From contig OX639965.1 of assembly GCA_951828235.1 (NCBI GenBank), positions 1 to 64,000 on the forward strand: DNA of 64,000 nt, given 5' to 3'. The translations under genes and the position numbers were made by a program. Under the pieces are notes generated by a model, which was given only the letters and a program-made list of their open reading frames with translations, ran no database searches and was not told where the DNA came from. This document shows positions 16,532 to 25,850 of the stretch, piece by piece. The stretch's first letter is position 1. Every line of letters begins with the position of its first letter. The DNA is from an uncultured Gammaproteobacteria bacterium. GTDB taxonomy: Bacteria > Pseudomonadota > Gammaproteobacteria > Steroidobacterales > Foliamicaceae.

Positions 16532-17589
16532 CGTCCCTCATTGCCGTTCTTCCCGGCGACGGAATCGGGCCGGAGGTCATGTGCGCGGGCCTGCGCGTGC
16601 TGCGGGCCACGGCTGCCCGGAATTCGCTGGATATTGAAACGCGCGAAGCGCCGTTCGGCGGCAGCGCGCTCGAACAGCTCGGCAATCCCTTCCCCGCTGC
16701 AACGCGCGACCTGTGCCTTGAGGCCGACGCGGTACTGCTGGGCGCGGTCGGCCTTCCGGGCCCGCCGCCGGCGGATCCGGCCCTGCGCCCGGAACAGGGC
16801 CTGCTGAATCTGCGCGCGCTGCTCGGCGTCTACGCCAACCTTCGCCCGATACGGCCCTTGCCGGGCGCTACCGACGCCTCGCCGCTACGCGCGGACAAGC
16901 TGGCCGACGTGGACCTGATCGTCGTGCGGGAGCTCACCGGCGGCGTCTATTTCGGCGACAAGCAGGAAGGCGACGACAAGGCCAGCGACCTGTGCAGCTA
17001 CAGCAGCGAAGAAGTCGAGCGGGTCGTACGCTATGCCGCGGACCTCGCGCGCAACCGCCGCGGCCGGGTGACTTCCATCGACAAGGCCAACGTTCTGGCC
17101 ACCTCGCGCCTGTGGCGGACGGTTACGAGCCGCGTCATGGCCGACGAGTTTCCGGAAATCGAACTTGAGCATCTGCTGGTGGACGCCGCGGCGATGCGTC
17201 TGCTGACCCACGCCGCCCGGTTCGACGTCCTGGTGACCGAAAACATGTTCGGCGACATCCTCACTGACGAAGCTTCGGTACTGACCGGCTCGCTGGGAAT
17301 GGCGCCTTCGGCGTCCGTCGGAGAAGGCCGGCGGGCCCTGTACGAACCCATTCACGGCACCGCGCCGGATATCGAGGGCCGCAACGTGGCGAACCCCTGC
17401 GGCATGATCCTTTCCGTAGCGATGATGCTGGAATTGAGTCTGGACAGCCCCCGGGCCGCGCGTGAGGTCGAAGCGGCAGTCGCCGCCGCCATCGCCGACA
17501 ACGTGCGCACGGCGGACATTGCGGGCGAAGGGCCGGCCGCGTCAACGGAAGAATTCACCGACGCGGTGCTGGACCGCCTGAAACCATGA
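16528..17589 (+). CDS. leuB: 3-isopropylmalate dehydrogenase
   Basis: A 353-residue isocitrate/isopropylmalate dehydrogenase. It opens with LIAVLPGDGIGPEVM. The substrate-binding region VVRELTGGVYFG, the VTSIDKANVLATSRLWR motif and the metal and NAD region FDVLVTENMFGDILTDEAS then GSLGMAPSASVG are all present. The start is a TTG that overlaps the leuD stop, so translation is probably coupled; no upstream alternative exists without a deep overlap. The stop overlaps the hisG start as ATGA (17586-17589), linking the leucine and histidine sections. Confidence 0.96.
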   Translation: MTSLIAVLPGDGIGPEVMCAGLRVLRATAARNSLDIETREAPFGGSALEQLGNPFPAATRDLCLEADAVLLGAVGLPGPPPADPALRPEQGLLNLRALLGVYANLRPIRPLPGATDASPLRADKLADVDLIVVRELTGGVYFGDKQEGDDKASDLCSYSSEEVERVVRYAADLARNRRGRVTSIDKANVLATSRLWRTVTSRVMADEFPEIELEHLLVDAAAMRLLTHAARFDVLVTENMFGDILTDEASVLTGSLGMAPSASVGEGRRALYEPIHGTAPDIEGRNVANPCGMILSVAMMLELSLDSPRAAREVEAAVAAAIADNVRTADIAGEGPAASTEEFTDAVLDRLKP

Positions 17590-18491
17590 CATCGAAATGG
17601 AAGCGCAGCGAGCGCGTACAGATCGCAGTACAGAAGTCCGGCCGGCTCACCGAACACTCACTGGCGCTGCTGAAGCGCTGCGGCCTGCGGCTCACGCAAG
17701 GCGCCGACGAACTGCTGGTGGTGGCGGAAAACATGCCCGTGGACGTGCTGCTGGTGCGCGACGACGAGATTCCGGGCCTGGTGCGCGACGGCGCCTGCGA
17801 CCTGGGCGTCGTCGGCCTGAACGTGGCCGAGGAGCAGCGGCTGGGGCTGGAGAGCGGCCAACCCGCCCCCGCGAGCATCCGCAGCCTGGCGTTCGGCGAT
17901 TGCCGCCTGTCGATGGCCTATCCCAGGGACGGCGAGGCGCGTCGGGTCGGCGATCTTGAGGGTCTGCGCGTCGCTACGAGCTACCCGCGTCTGACCGCAC
18001 AGTTCCTTGCCGGAGCCGGCGTGGATGCGGAAGTTGTCCCTTTCTCCGGCGCCGTGGAACTGGCGCCGCGCCTGGGCCGCGCCGAAGCCATCTGCGATCT
18101 GGTTTCCAGCGGCAAGACACTGGCGGCCAACGAGCTCAGGGAAGGCGAAACAGTGCTGGAGAGCCGCGCAACGCTGCTCCTTAGCCCCGCTGAATTACCG
18201 GCCGCGCGCAGGGACACGGTCGAACTGCTCAAGCGCCGCATGGACGGCGTCATGCAGGCCCGCGAAACCAAGTACATCATGCTGCACGCACCGCGCGCCG
18301 CGCTGGCCACCATCGCGCAGCTGCTTCCCGGATCCGAGGCCCCCACCATCATGCCCCTGGAAGGGCGCGATGACCGCGTGGCCGTGCATGCGGTTTGCCG
18401 GGAAAGCGTCTTTTGGGAGACGCTGGAGGCCCTCAAGGATGCGGGCGCCAGTTCCGTGCTGGTATTGCCGGTGGAGAAGATGCTGGAATGA
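17586..18491 (+). CDS. hisG: ATP phosphoribosyltransferase (long form)
   Basis: A 301-residue HisG, catalysing ATP + PRPP to phosphoribosyl-ATP, the first and feedback-controlled step of histidine synthesis. The N-terminal QIAVQKSGRLTEHSLALLKRCG and the PRPP loop AICDLVSSGKTLAANELRE are present. The C-terminal ~75-residue ACT-like domain (KYIMLHAPRAALATIAQLLPG...TIMPLEG) marks the homohexameric long form with its own histidine regulation, so no hisZ is needed. It is coupled by ATGA overlaps to leuB upstream and hisD downstream. Confidence 0.96.
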   Translation: MTSKWKRSERVQIAVQKSGRLTEHSLALLKRCGLRLTQGADELLVVAENMPVDVLLVRDDEIPGLVRDGACDLGVVGLNVAEEQRLGLESGQPAPASIRSLAFGDCRLSMAYPRDGEARRVGDLEGLRVATSYPRLTAQFLAGAGVDAEVVPFSGAVELAPRLGRAEAICDLVSSGKTLAANELREGETVLESRATLLLSPAELPAARRDTVELLKRRMDGVMQARETKYIMLHAPRAALATIAQLLPGSEAPTIMPLEGRDDRVAVHAVCRESVFWETLEALKDAGASSVLVLPVEKMLE

Positions 18492-19798
18492 CGCCGATCC
18501 CGCCTCTCTACCACTGGAACGGCTTGGACCGGCAACAGCGTCGATCGGTCCTCGAGCGTCTGGCCGCTCCCGCCGACCCTGCGCTGGCGGCGCGCGTGAA
18601 GGACATCATGGAGCAGGTGCGCACCGGCGGCGACCAGGCGCTCAAGAGGCTGGAAGCGGAGCTGGACGGCGTGGAACTCGACGGGATCGAAGCCGGCGAA
18701 AAGGAGATCGCGGAGGCCGGCGATCTCCTTACTGGACGACAGCGCGACGCGATTCACACCGCACTGGAGAACATTCGCGCCTGCCACGCGGCCCAGAAGC
18801 CCGGGGACACCCGCACCGAGCCGGTTCCCGGTGTGGTTTGCGAGCAGCGATATCGTCCCTTGCATGCGGTCGGCTTGTACGTGCCGGCCGGCTCCGCCCC
18901 CCTGCCCTCCACGGCCATGATGCTGGCCGCGCCGGCGCAGTTGGCCGGCTGCCAGCAACGTATTCTTTGCGCGCCGCCCGCCGCCGACGGCAACATCGAC
19001 CCGGCGATCCTTTACGTGGCGCAACAATGTGAAGTGCACCGCGTGTTCAAGCTGGGTGGGGCCCAGGCAATCGCTGCGATGGCCTACGGCACCCAAAGCG
19101 TCCCCCGGGTCGACAAGATCTTCGGGCCCGGCAGCCGTTGGGTTGCCGCAGCCAAGCAGCGGGCGGCGATGGAGCCGGGCGGACCGGCGCAGGATCTCCC
19201 CGCGGGCCCGACCGAGGCCATGGTCATTGCCGACCACAGCGCAAACGCCGAATTCGTCGCTCTGGACCTGCTGAGCCAGGCCGAACACGGAGAGGACGCA
19301 CACGTACTGCTGCTTTGCCTGGACGAGAAGCTGGCCACGGCGGTCCAGGAAGCCATCGCCGGCCAGTTGCGCACCCTACCCCGCACCGACGTGCTGGAGA
19401 AATCGCTGTCGTCCGGCGCCTTGCTGGTCGTGGATTCCCTGGATATGGCCGTCGAATTGGCCAATCGCTACGCTCCCGAGCACCTGCTTCTGCAGGTCGC
19501 GGACCCGCGCTCGCTGATGGCGACAATCCGCAATGCGGGCGCCGTGTTTCTCGGGCCCTGGTCGCCGGAATCCAGCGGCGATTACTGCAACGGCGCCAAT
19601 CACGTGCTGCCCACCTATGGAAGCGCCCGCTGGGCCAGCGGCCTTGGGCTTGCCGATTTCTACAAGCGCATCAGCGTTCAGGAACTTACGCAGGAGGGCC
19701 TGGGGAGCATTGCGGGCTCCATTGCCACGCTGGCCCGCACCGAGGGACTGGAAGCCCACGCGCGCGCCGCGGAAGTGCGCCGGAGGCTGGAACCATGA
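18488..19798 (+). CDS. hisD: Histidinol dehydrogenase
   Basis: A 436-residue HisD that performs the last two oxidations to histidine. Motifs include [17 protein letters not shown]-type sequence ([17 protein letters not shown]), [14 protein letters not shown], the [10 protein letters not shown] block, [13 protein letters not shown] with zinc ligands Gln and His, and APEHLLLQ plus GANHVLPT toward the end. The start at ATG 18488 overlaps the hisG stop. An upstream in-frame ATG would lie inside hisG and is not favoured. The stop overlaps the start of the amidohydrolase gene. Confidence 0.95.
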   Translation: MTPIPPLYHWNGLDRQQRRSVLERLAAPADPALAARVKDIMEQVRTGGDQALKRLEAELDGVELDGIEAGEKEIAEAGDLLTGRQRDAIHTALENIRACHAAQKPGDTRTEPVPGVVCEQRYRPLHAVGLYVPAGSAPLPSTAMMLAAPAQLAGCQQRILCAPPAADGNIDPAILYVAQQCEVHRVFKLGGAQAIAAMAYGTQSVPRVDKIFGPGSRWVAAAKQRAAMEPGGPAQDLPAGPTEAMVIADHSANAEFVALDLLSQAEHGEDAHVLLLCLDEKLATAVQEAIAGQLRTLPRTDVLEKSLSSGALLVVDSLDMAVELANRYAPEHLLLQVADPRSLMATIRNAGAVFLGPWSPESSGDYCNGANHVLPTYGSARWASGLGLADFYKRISVQELTQEGLGSIAGSIATLARTEGLEAHARAAEVRRRLEP

Positions 19799-21090
19799 AA
19801 CAGGAATACCTTCGTGCCGGCGGCAAGAGGCTGAAGCGCTCCCTGCCGTCGGCCCTGGTGCTGGGACTGCTCGCCGTCACGGCGTCGGCGGACTCCACGG
19901 TGCTGCGTTGCGGAACGCTGGTCGATGTCGAGCGCCGGCAACTGGTTCGGCAGCAGGACATCCTCGTTGACGACGGCGTCATAGCAGCCGTCGGGTCCGA
20001 GCTTGCCGAGCCGGACGGCGCCACCGTCATCGACCTCGGCGGGCATTACTGCCTGCCCGGCCTGATCGACGCGCACACGCACCTGATGCCCGGCGGGAGC
20101 GGCCTGAATTCTTCCAGCGCCGAAAAAACACTGATCGCGCTCAAGAACGCGCAGACGATGCTGCAGCATGGCTATACGACCCTGCGCATACCGGGTGACG
20201 GCGACATCGGCTTCGGATCCATCGCCCTGCGCGACGCGATCGCCGAGGGCCTGTTCACGGGCCCCCGAATGCAGGTGGCGCCGCACTTTCTTTGCCCGCT
20301 CGGTGGGCATTGCGACCGCAACGCCCTCGCTGCGGACAGCGGGGTGCCGACGGCGGCGCATGTCATCGCGGCCGGCGAAGACGCGGCCCGCGAGGCGGTA
20401 CGCCGCGAACTCAAGTACGGAGCGGACTGGATCAAGGTGCATGCGACTGGCGGCATCATGTCCACTGGCGACGATCCTTGGGTACAGGCGTTCACCGACG
20501 CCGAGCTCGCCGCCTTCTCCGACGAAACCCACCGTCACGGCAAGAAGATCACCGCGCACATTCACGGGGCAGGCGCGGTCAAGTCCGCGGTTCGGGCCGG
20601 CTTCGACAGCGTGGAGCACGGCACGCTGATGGATGACGAGGCCATCGAGATGATGGTCGAGTCGGGAACCTGGCTGGTGCCGACCGTCTATGTGCTCGAT
20701 TACCTGGTGGAGAGTACGCAATCGCGCCGGATCACGCCTGAAATCATGGCCAAGGCCCGAGCCGTCGCGAAAATCAGGGACGTCAGCTTCAGGAAAGCCT
20801 ATGAGGCAGGCGTCAGGATGGCCGTGGGCTCGGACCAGGTTTTCCCCCACCGGCACTCCGCCAGGGAGTTCGCCGCGCTGGTCAGACAAGGCGTGACACC
20901 GATGGACGCCATCGTCATGGGAACGATCAACGGCGCCACGCTGCTCGGTCTTGAAGACGAAATCGGCAGCGTCGCGGTGGGCAAGCAGGCCGACATCATC
21001 GCCGTGCCCGGCAACCCGCTGGAAGACATTTCGGTCCTGGAAAAAGTCGAGTTCGTGACGCTCGGCGGCCGGATCTTCCGCAACGACTGA
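19795..21090 (+). CDS. Exported metal-dependent amidohydrolase
   Basis: A 431-residue amidohydrolase of the imidazolonepropionase-like group (COG1228). Metal ligands and active site: HTH in [13 protein letters not shown], the carboxylated Lys candidate in [12 protein letters not shown], His in [14 protein letters not shown], His in FDSVEHGTL, and Asp in [14 protein letters not shown]. An N-terminal hydrophobic stretch after basic residues ([22 protein letters not shown]) indicates export. Related exported enzymes cleave Xaa-Arg/Lys dipeptides. Its start overlaps the hisD stop by ATGA, so it is made with the his genes, but it has no known histidine-synthetic role. It may recycle peptides, possibly His-containing (inference). 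Confidence 0.85.
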   Translation: MKQEYLRAGGKRLKRSLPSALVLGLLAVTASADSTVLRCGTLVDVERRQLVRQQDILVDDGVIAAVGSELAEPDGATVIDLGGHYCLPGLIDAHTHLMPGGSGLNSSSAEKTLIALKNAQTMLQHGYTTLRIPGDGDIGFGSIALRDAIAEGLFTGPRMQVAPHFLCPLGGHCDRNALAADSGVPTAAHVIAAGEDAAREAVRRELKYGADWIKVHATGGIMSTGDDPWVQAFTDAELAAFSDETHRHGKKITAHIHGAGAVKSAVRAGFDSVEHGTLMDDEAIEMMVESGTWLVPTVYVLDYLVESTQSRRITPEIMAKARAVAKIRDVSFRKAYEAGVRMAVGSDQVFPHRHSAREFAALVRQGVTPMDAIVMGTINGATLLGLEDEIGSVAVGKQADIIAVPGNPLEDISVLEKVEFVTLGGRIFRND

Positions 21091-21117
21091 GCACCGCGCC
21101 GGAAACCGGGCCGGCCC

Positions 21118-22857
21118 TCAATCCGCGAAGAATGGATGGCCGGCCACCGGCGGGCGCGGCATATTCCCCGAAGGCTTGCGCAGGGTCAACTCGTCGAACA
21201 GCAGGTCCGGAACCGATACGCTTACAAAATTTCCCCAGAAATCTGGAATGCCCGATTGAAAGCCGGATCCCGGCGAGGGATAGATGAATGTGTACAGCGT
21301 TGATGAATCCGAGGCGGCGACGATTTCCTTGAACATGGAATCCGCGATTCCCGAGAATTCCGCGGCTTGCATCAGTTCCTCGCGTCCGTCCCGATAGACC
21401 TTGTAGGCCAGGGTGGCGTCGTCGACGCCGGACTTCGATCCGGACGCATTGGAACCAGAAACCGGCGGCGGCCGATACCCGGGGTTGCCGAGCCGCCTGA
21501 TGACGACTCCGAACTCCGCCTGCCTTTCTTCAACCAGTAACATCAACTCGGCGAGCATCTCTTCGCGGCTCAAGCCTCGCCGCGAAGTTACGAGCAGGTT
21601 GCTCGGCGCCGCTCTCCGACCGCGCCGGTTACCGGTGCTGGCGTTCACACCCCGCACCGGGTTTCGCGTCGTGAGCAGCGTCTTGAGGACGCCGTTCTCC
21701 ACAAGGGACGTGGACCCGGCCGAGATCGCCTCGTCGTCGACGGCATAGCCGCCAAGGAAACCTTCACTTCCGAGCGTGGCGTCGTCTCTCACGCTCAAGC
21801 CCCTTGCCATCACCCGCGCTCCGAGTTTGTCCGTAAACGGGTTCTCCGTCTCGCCGGTAGAAACAGAAACGCCTGGCGGAAGGTCCTTGAATGGCGCGCG
21901 GGTCCCCACCATTCTCGGCGCCAGCAATTGCGCGACCAGCTCCGCCGCCGCCTGTCCTTCGAACAGCACCGGCCCGATATAGTTGTCGATTGAGGCGGCG
22001 GACCGCCGCGCGGCAAGCCCCTGCCCCATCGCGGTCACGCGGGCGGTCAAGTCTTCCTGGCCGGCGATTTCATCCCAGGATGCTCCGTATGCCGCCACGA
22101 AATCGCTCAGGACTGAACCGTCGGGCGCCTGTGTATGGGCCACCACGTTCAGGTAGGCTGCAGGATCGTTGCGGATAAAGGACGAGCCTTCGCTGTTCAC
22201 GTAGTACGTCCGCCGGTAGCGAACGGCGGCCCGCGCCCCGGACTCCATGACGTGCGGCATCCCCGTAAACAAACCCGACAGGCGCCGCACGAGCGATTGA
22301 ACTTCCGTCAGTGGCGGCAAGCGACGGTCCGGCTCTTCGATGTAGACGTACGGTTCCGCGGGGCTCAAGTCGCCGAGTTCCTCGGAGGCTGTCTGGCTCT
22401 TGAAGGCCGCTCTCTTTGCGGCCAGACTTTCCAGCGCTTTCTTGTAGGCAGTATCCGTCGCGAGCCAGATCTGCCGCCGCAATTCGACCATGTCGTCTTC
22501 AAGCGGCAACAACGCGGTGGTCGGCGAAAAACGGTCCCACAAGGACAGTGACAGGAAGTTCGTATTGTCGAAAGAAGAATCACCGACGCGCACTTCCACC
22601 GTCAGTCGCCGCGTGCGCCTGGCCAGGCTTGGCAACAGTGCGCCGAAGCTGGCCTGGGTACCCATACGCTCGGTATCCCGAACGGTGTAAGAGACAAAAT
22701 AGGGGGCCTCCAGGTCCTCCATTCGAAGCTCCGCGACCGTGCGCGCCAGTTCGTCCCGCATGGCCCGCATGAGCGCATCCTCGCCCGACGCCGCCAAAGC
22801 GGGCAATGAAAGACAGAAGACGAAACCGAATATTGCCCAACGCAATGGCATCTTCAT
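21118..22857 (-). CDS. Exported TldE/PmbA-like protein (no HExxxH)
   Basis: A 579-residue protein with a signal peptide (LRWAIFGFVFCLSLPALA) and the TldD/PmbA fold. Where its neighbour has EASGVFFHEILGH, this one reads EGQAAAELVAQLLAP, so the metal-binding HExxxH is gone. It therefore corresponds to the non-catalytic TldE/PmbA subunit. The C-terminal region lacks the metal Cys too. It is the downstream member of a two-gene minus-strand pair, 26 bp after the tldD-like gene. Cytoplasmic TldD/TldE is a heterodimeric protease, so this looks like an exported version of that pair. Substrate unknown. Confidence 0.82.
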   Translation of the reverse strand: MKMPLRWAIFGFVFCLSLPALAASGEDALMRAMRDELARTVAELRMEDLEAPYFVSYTVRDTERMGTQASFGALLPSLARRTRRLTVEVRVGDSSFDNTNFLSLSLWDRFSPTTALLPLEDDMVELRRQIWLATDTAYKKALESLAAKRAAFKSQTASEELGDLSPAEPYVYIEEPDRRLPPLTEVQSLVRRLSGLFTGMPHVMESGARAAVRYRRTYYVNSEGSSFIRNDPAAYLNVVAHTQAPDGSVLSDFVAAYGASWDEIAGQEDLTARVTAMGQGLAARRSAASIDNYIGPVLFEGQAAAELVAQLLAPRMVGTRAPFKDLPPGVSVSTGETENPFTDKLGARVMARGLSVRDDATLGSEGFLGGYAVDDEAISAGSTSLVENGVLKTLLTTRNPVRGVNASTGNRRGRRAAPSNLLVTSRRGLSREEMLAELMLLVEERQAEFGVVIRRLGNPGYRPPPVSGSNASGSKSGVDDATLAYKVYRDGREELMQAAEFSGIADSMFKEIVAASDSSTLYTFIYPSPGSGFQSGIPDFWGNFVSVSVPDLLFDELTLRKPSGNMPRPPVAGHPFFAD

Positions 22858-22883
22858 GAGCGCACCAGCCTCACTGAATCAGG

Positions 22884-24593
22884 CTAACCTGGATCGGCGG
22901 GTTCGAGCGGCGGCGGCAGCAGCGGGGGACGGTCCTGGGACTTGGATTTTTTCTGCACTTCGATCTGGGAAACGAGTATGGAAGGCGAGGCCGCGGAAAC
23001 CGGCACTGCGCCCGACTCGGCGCCGCAGATGCCGTTGAATACCGCAACCTGGTCGTCCCCCGCCACCACGCGGCTCAAGGTGGTCAATGGCGTGCCGATC
23101 AGGTCCACGCCCCGAACCAGTTCCTCGCTTCCGTCGGGATATACCCGGTAGACCACCAGCGGCGTTACGTTGAACGAATTGGGCAAAATGCGGCCAGTGG
23201 TCGTGAAACCGCCCTGGATCTGCTCGAAGCGCAGCCCGAAGGGCTTGCCCTCCCTTTCTATATCCGCAACCAGCCGCGCGTTCAGTTCCTGCCTGGAAAG
23301 CGGCTCGGCTACTTCCACAATCAGATTGGACTGCCTTGAGACGGTCTTGTGGCCGGGCTCCTTGCGACCGTGTCCATTGGAGGAAGCAAACCCGTCGATG
23401 GGAGAGCGCGACATGAGAAAGTTCCTGAGTATCCCGTCTTCAATGACTGTCACGCGCCGGGCTTCGATGCCCTCGTTGTCGAAACGATAGGCGCCGGCCA
23501 GATCGGTTTTCCCGTAGTGCCAGACCGTGGGATCGAAGTAGACCGAAAAGCTTTCCGGCAGCAGGCGCGCGCCGACCTGTTTCCTGAACGTCTGGCCTTC
23601 AGACTCGCTCTTTTGCCTGTGCCCTTCGACCCGATGACCCAGGATCTCGTGAAAGAACACGCCGCTGGCTTCTCCTGCCAGGATCGCCGGCCCCGTATAG
23701 GGATCCACCAGCGGCGCCTCTCGAAGCGCAAGCAGAGTGGCGATCATTTCGGCAACGTCCTGTTCCACGGTCCGGTCGTCGGGGAGCCCGGCCGGATTGA
23801 GCGCGAAATAGCTCAGGTAAAGCGGCAGTTCCATGCCGTCGTCGGCCTTGGTCCGGGCGGAAACAAAGAGCCTGTAGGCCGTCTGCGAGGATCGCAGCGC
23901 CGAATCCTCGCTGTTGACAAACCAGCGCGTCTCCACTGCGGCTTCGAACCGGGCCCTGCCGTCGTAAATCTCTCCGTGTTCGGCAAACGGGGCCGTATAG
24001 CGCTCCACTTTCCCTTGCCACTGACTCAAGTCCGCCTCAAGCGGAGGCATCGCCTCGACCATCCTGAACGCCGGCGCGGGAGAGAAGTCGCCGGCCTTGT
24101 CCTCTTTTTCCACCTTTACCTGCACGTCGGTCTCAACGCGGGTGAACCGCTCCAGCGCGCGCTTGTAGTGCTTGTCGGTGTGCGACCAGAGCACTGCGCG
24201 CATCGCATTGGCGTCATCTTCAACGGGAACCTGGACAGCAGTCTCGGGAGCTATGCGAAAAAACACCCGTTGATCGCGTAGCCGGCGAGTATTGTCGAGT
24301 TCGTAATCGCCTACTCGCAGATCGATGTCGAGTGTGCGCATGTGCCCCTTGTCACTTGCCGTCAATGCGCCGAACTCGGCGGCAACGACGAAACCCCTGG
24401 TTTCGGTAATCTCGTAGCTGAGGAAATAAGGAGGCACTTCCTCGTTCCCGAGCGCCTGCATGGAGCGGTCGAGTTCCGTCCGCATCGCCTGGAGCAGGAC
24501 ATCTTCCTGGGCCTTCAGAGGAAACCCGGTAAGCGCGAGAACGCCAAGATAGGCGGTCATCAAACGCCGCGCATGGGGGGGAGGCGAATTCAT
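22884..24593 (-). CDS. Exported TldD-like metallopeptidase
   Basis: A 569-residue TldD-family peptidase. An n-region HARR and the hydrophobic AYLGVLALTGFPLKA indicate a signal peptide when translation starts at 24593. The metal site HEILGH (residues 315-320, HExxxH) is intact, and a Cys in FNGICGAESGAVPVS sits where E. coli TldD has its third ligand. It is encoded just upstream of the TldE-like gene on the same strand. The gene pair divides the his genes: it lies between the amidohydrolase and hisC, which read in the other direction. ATG 24560 is an alternative start. Confidence 0.85.
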   Translation of the reverse strand: MNSPPPHARRLMTAYLGVLALTGFPLKAQEDVLLQAMRTELDRSMQALGNEEVPPYFLSYEITETRGFVVAAEFGALTASDKGHMRTLDIDLRVGDYELDNTRRLRDQRVFFRIAPETAVQVPVEDDANAMRAVLWSHTDKHYKRALERFTRVETDVQVKVEKEDKAGDFSPAPAFRMVEAMPPLEADLSQWQGKVERYTAPFAEHGEIYDGRARFEAAVETRWFVNSEDSALRSSQTAYRLFVSARTKADDGMELPLYLSYFALNPAGLPDDRTVEQDVAEMIATLLALREAPLVDPYTGPAILAGEASGVFFHEILGHRVEGHRQKSESEGQTFRKQVGARLLPESFSVYFDPTVWHYGKTDLAGAYRFDNEGIEARRVTVIEDGILRNFLMSRSPIDGFASSNGHGRKEPGHKTVSRQSNLIVEVAEPLSRQELNARLVADIEREGKPFGLRFEQIQGGFTTTGRILPNSFNVTPLVVYRVYPDGSEELVRGVDLIGTPLTTLSRVVAGDDQVAVFNGICGAESGAVPVSAASPSILVSQIEVQKKSKSQDRPPLLPPPLEPADPG

Positions 24594-24788
24594 AGGACGA
24601 TCACTAGCATATCGGTTCAGCCCCAGAATGAATATAGCACATTCCACGGCGCGTCGGACGGGTTCGGGCGATGCCGACGCGCAGCGTGAGAAACGCCTCG
24701 GAGCGGCAGGAAATTTACAATTATTACAGCGTCTTATGGTACCATTCGCGCTTTGCGTGCGCACTCCGGGAATCAGGTACAAGAACCG

Positions 24789-25850
24789 ATGAGCTGGATC
24801 ACATCATTGGCGCGGGAAGCCGTGCAGAAGGGTCGGGCCTACAAGGCGCCGACAACGCCGAGCCTGGCCCGGCTGCACGCCAACGAATTGCCCTGGGCGC
24901 CCGATTACGACCCGGCGCCGGGCAAGCTCAACTATTACCCGCTCCTGTACCCTGCGGAGCTGACCGAACGCATGGCCGAACACTACGGCGTGCGGCCGGA
25001 GGAAGTTTCCGTGACCCGCGGCAGCAGCGAGGGCATCGACTGCCTGTACCGGGCCTTCTGCGAATCCGGGCGGGACAGTGCGATCTTCTGTCCTCCGTCA
25101 TTCGAGATGTTTCGCTGGTACGGCCGCTTGCAGGGCGCGCGGGTCCTCGAAGTCCCCTTGCGGGCCGAAGACGGCTTCTCGCTCGACGTGCCGGCCATCA
25201 AGGCGGTCTGGTCCGATGATGTAAAGCTCCTGATCCTGTGTTCCCCGAATAACCCCACGGGCAATCTGATGGACCCGGATGACCTCCTGGAACTGGTGGA
25301 ACACGCTCGGGGAAGAACGGTCGTGGTGCTTGATGCCGCCTACTGCGAGTTCGCGGGCCAGAACCCGGGCGCCGAGTGGATCACGGCCCACCCGCACGTC
25401 GTGGTCCTGCGCACGGTTTCGAAGGCCCTGGGGTTGGCTGGAGTGCGCTGCGGCGCCTTGATTGCCTGCCCGGAGATTATCGGGCTGATCCGCCGCGTAC
25501 AATCGCCCTACAGTTTCTCCGCCCTGTGCGAGCACACCGTGCTTGAGGCCCTGAAGCCGGAAAACCTGGCCAGGATGCAAGGCCGCACGGCACTTGTCAT
25601 CAAGGAGCGCGAACGCCTCGGCCCACAGCTTGCGGATCTTCCCCAGGTAACGACCGTGTATCCCAGCCGCACCAACTTCGTGTTACTCAAAGTCGCCGAC
25701 GCCGATGGCTTCACCGCCGCGGCCCGCGACGGCGGCTACCTGCTGCGCAGAATTCCCGATGAACCGGGGCTTGAGTCCTGCGTGCGCATAACGCTGGGCA
25801 CGCCGGAGCAGAACGACGGCCTGCTGGCGACGCTAAGGGCGGCGGCATGA
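24789..25850 (+). CDS. hisC: Histidinol-phosphate aminotransferase
   Basis: A 353-residue class I/II PLP aminotransferase. The family N-terminus LARLHANELPWAP, VTRGSSEGIDCLYRAFC, LCSPNNPTGNLMD, VVLDAAYCEF and the PLP lysine in LRTVSKALGLAGVRCGALIA are all present. It converts imidazole-acetol phosphate to histidinol phosphate. ATG 24789 is preferred to an in-frame TTG at 24753. It heads the second his segment (hisC-B-H-A-F) and is divergent from the tldD-like gene; the ~195-bp gap is locally AT-rich (24710-24745) and should hold its promoter. The stop overlaps hisB as ATGA. Confidence 0.94.
   Translation: MSWITSLAREAVQKGRAYKAPTTPSLARLHANELPWAPDYDPAPGKLNYYPLLYPAELTERMAEHYGVRPEEVSVTRGSSEGIDCLYRAFCESGRDSAIFCPPSFEMFRWYGRLQGARVLEVPLRAEDGFSLDVPAIKAVWSDDVKLLILCSPNNPTGNLMDPDDLLELVEHARGRTVVVLDAAYCEFAGQNPGAEWITAHPHVVVLRTVSKALGLAGVRCGALIACPEIIGLIRRVQSPYSFSALCEHTVLEALKPENLARMQGRTALVIKERERLGPQLADLPQVTTVYPSRTNFVLLKVADADGFTAAARDGGYLLRRIPDEPGLESCVRITLGTPEQNDGLLATLRAAA

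Noticed and set aside
24600-24788. A defined promoter for hisC in the AT-rich gap
   Set aside because: Several AT-rich hexamers exist (around 24710-24745), but no -35/-10 pair with good spacing stood out, so I did not list one.
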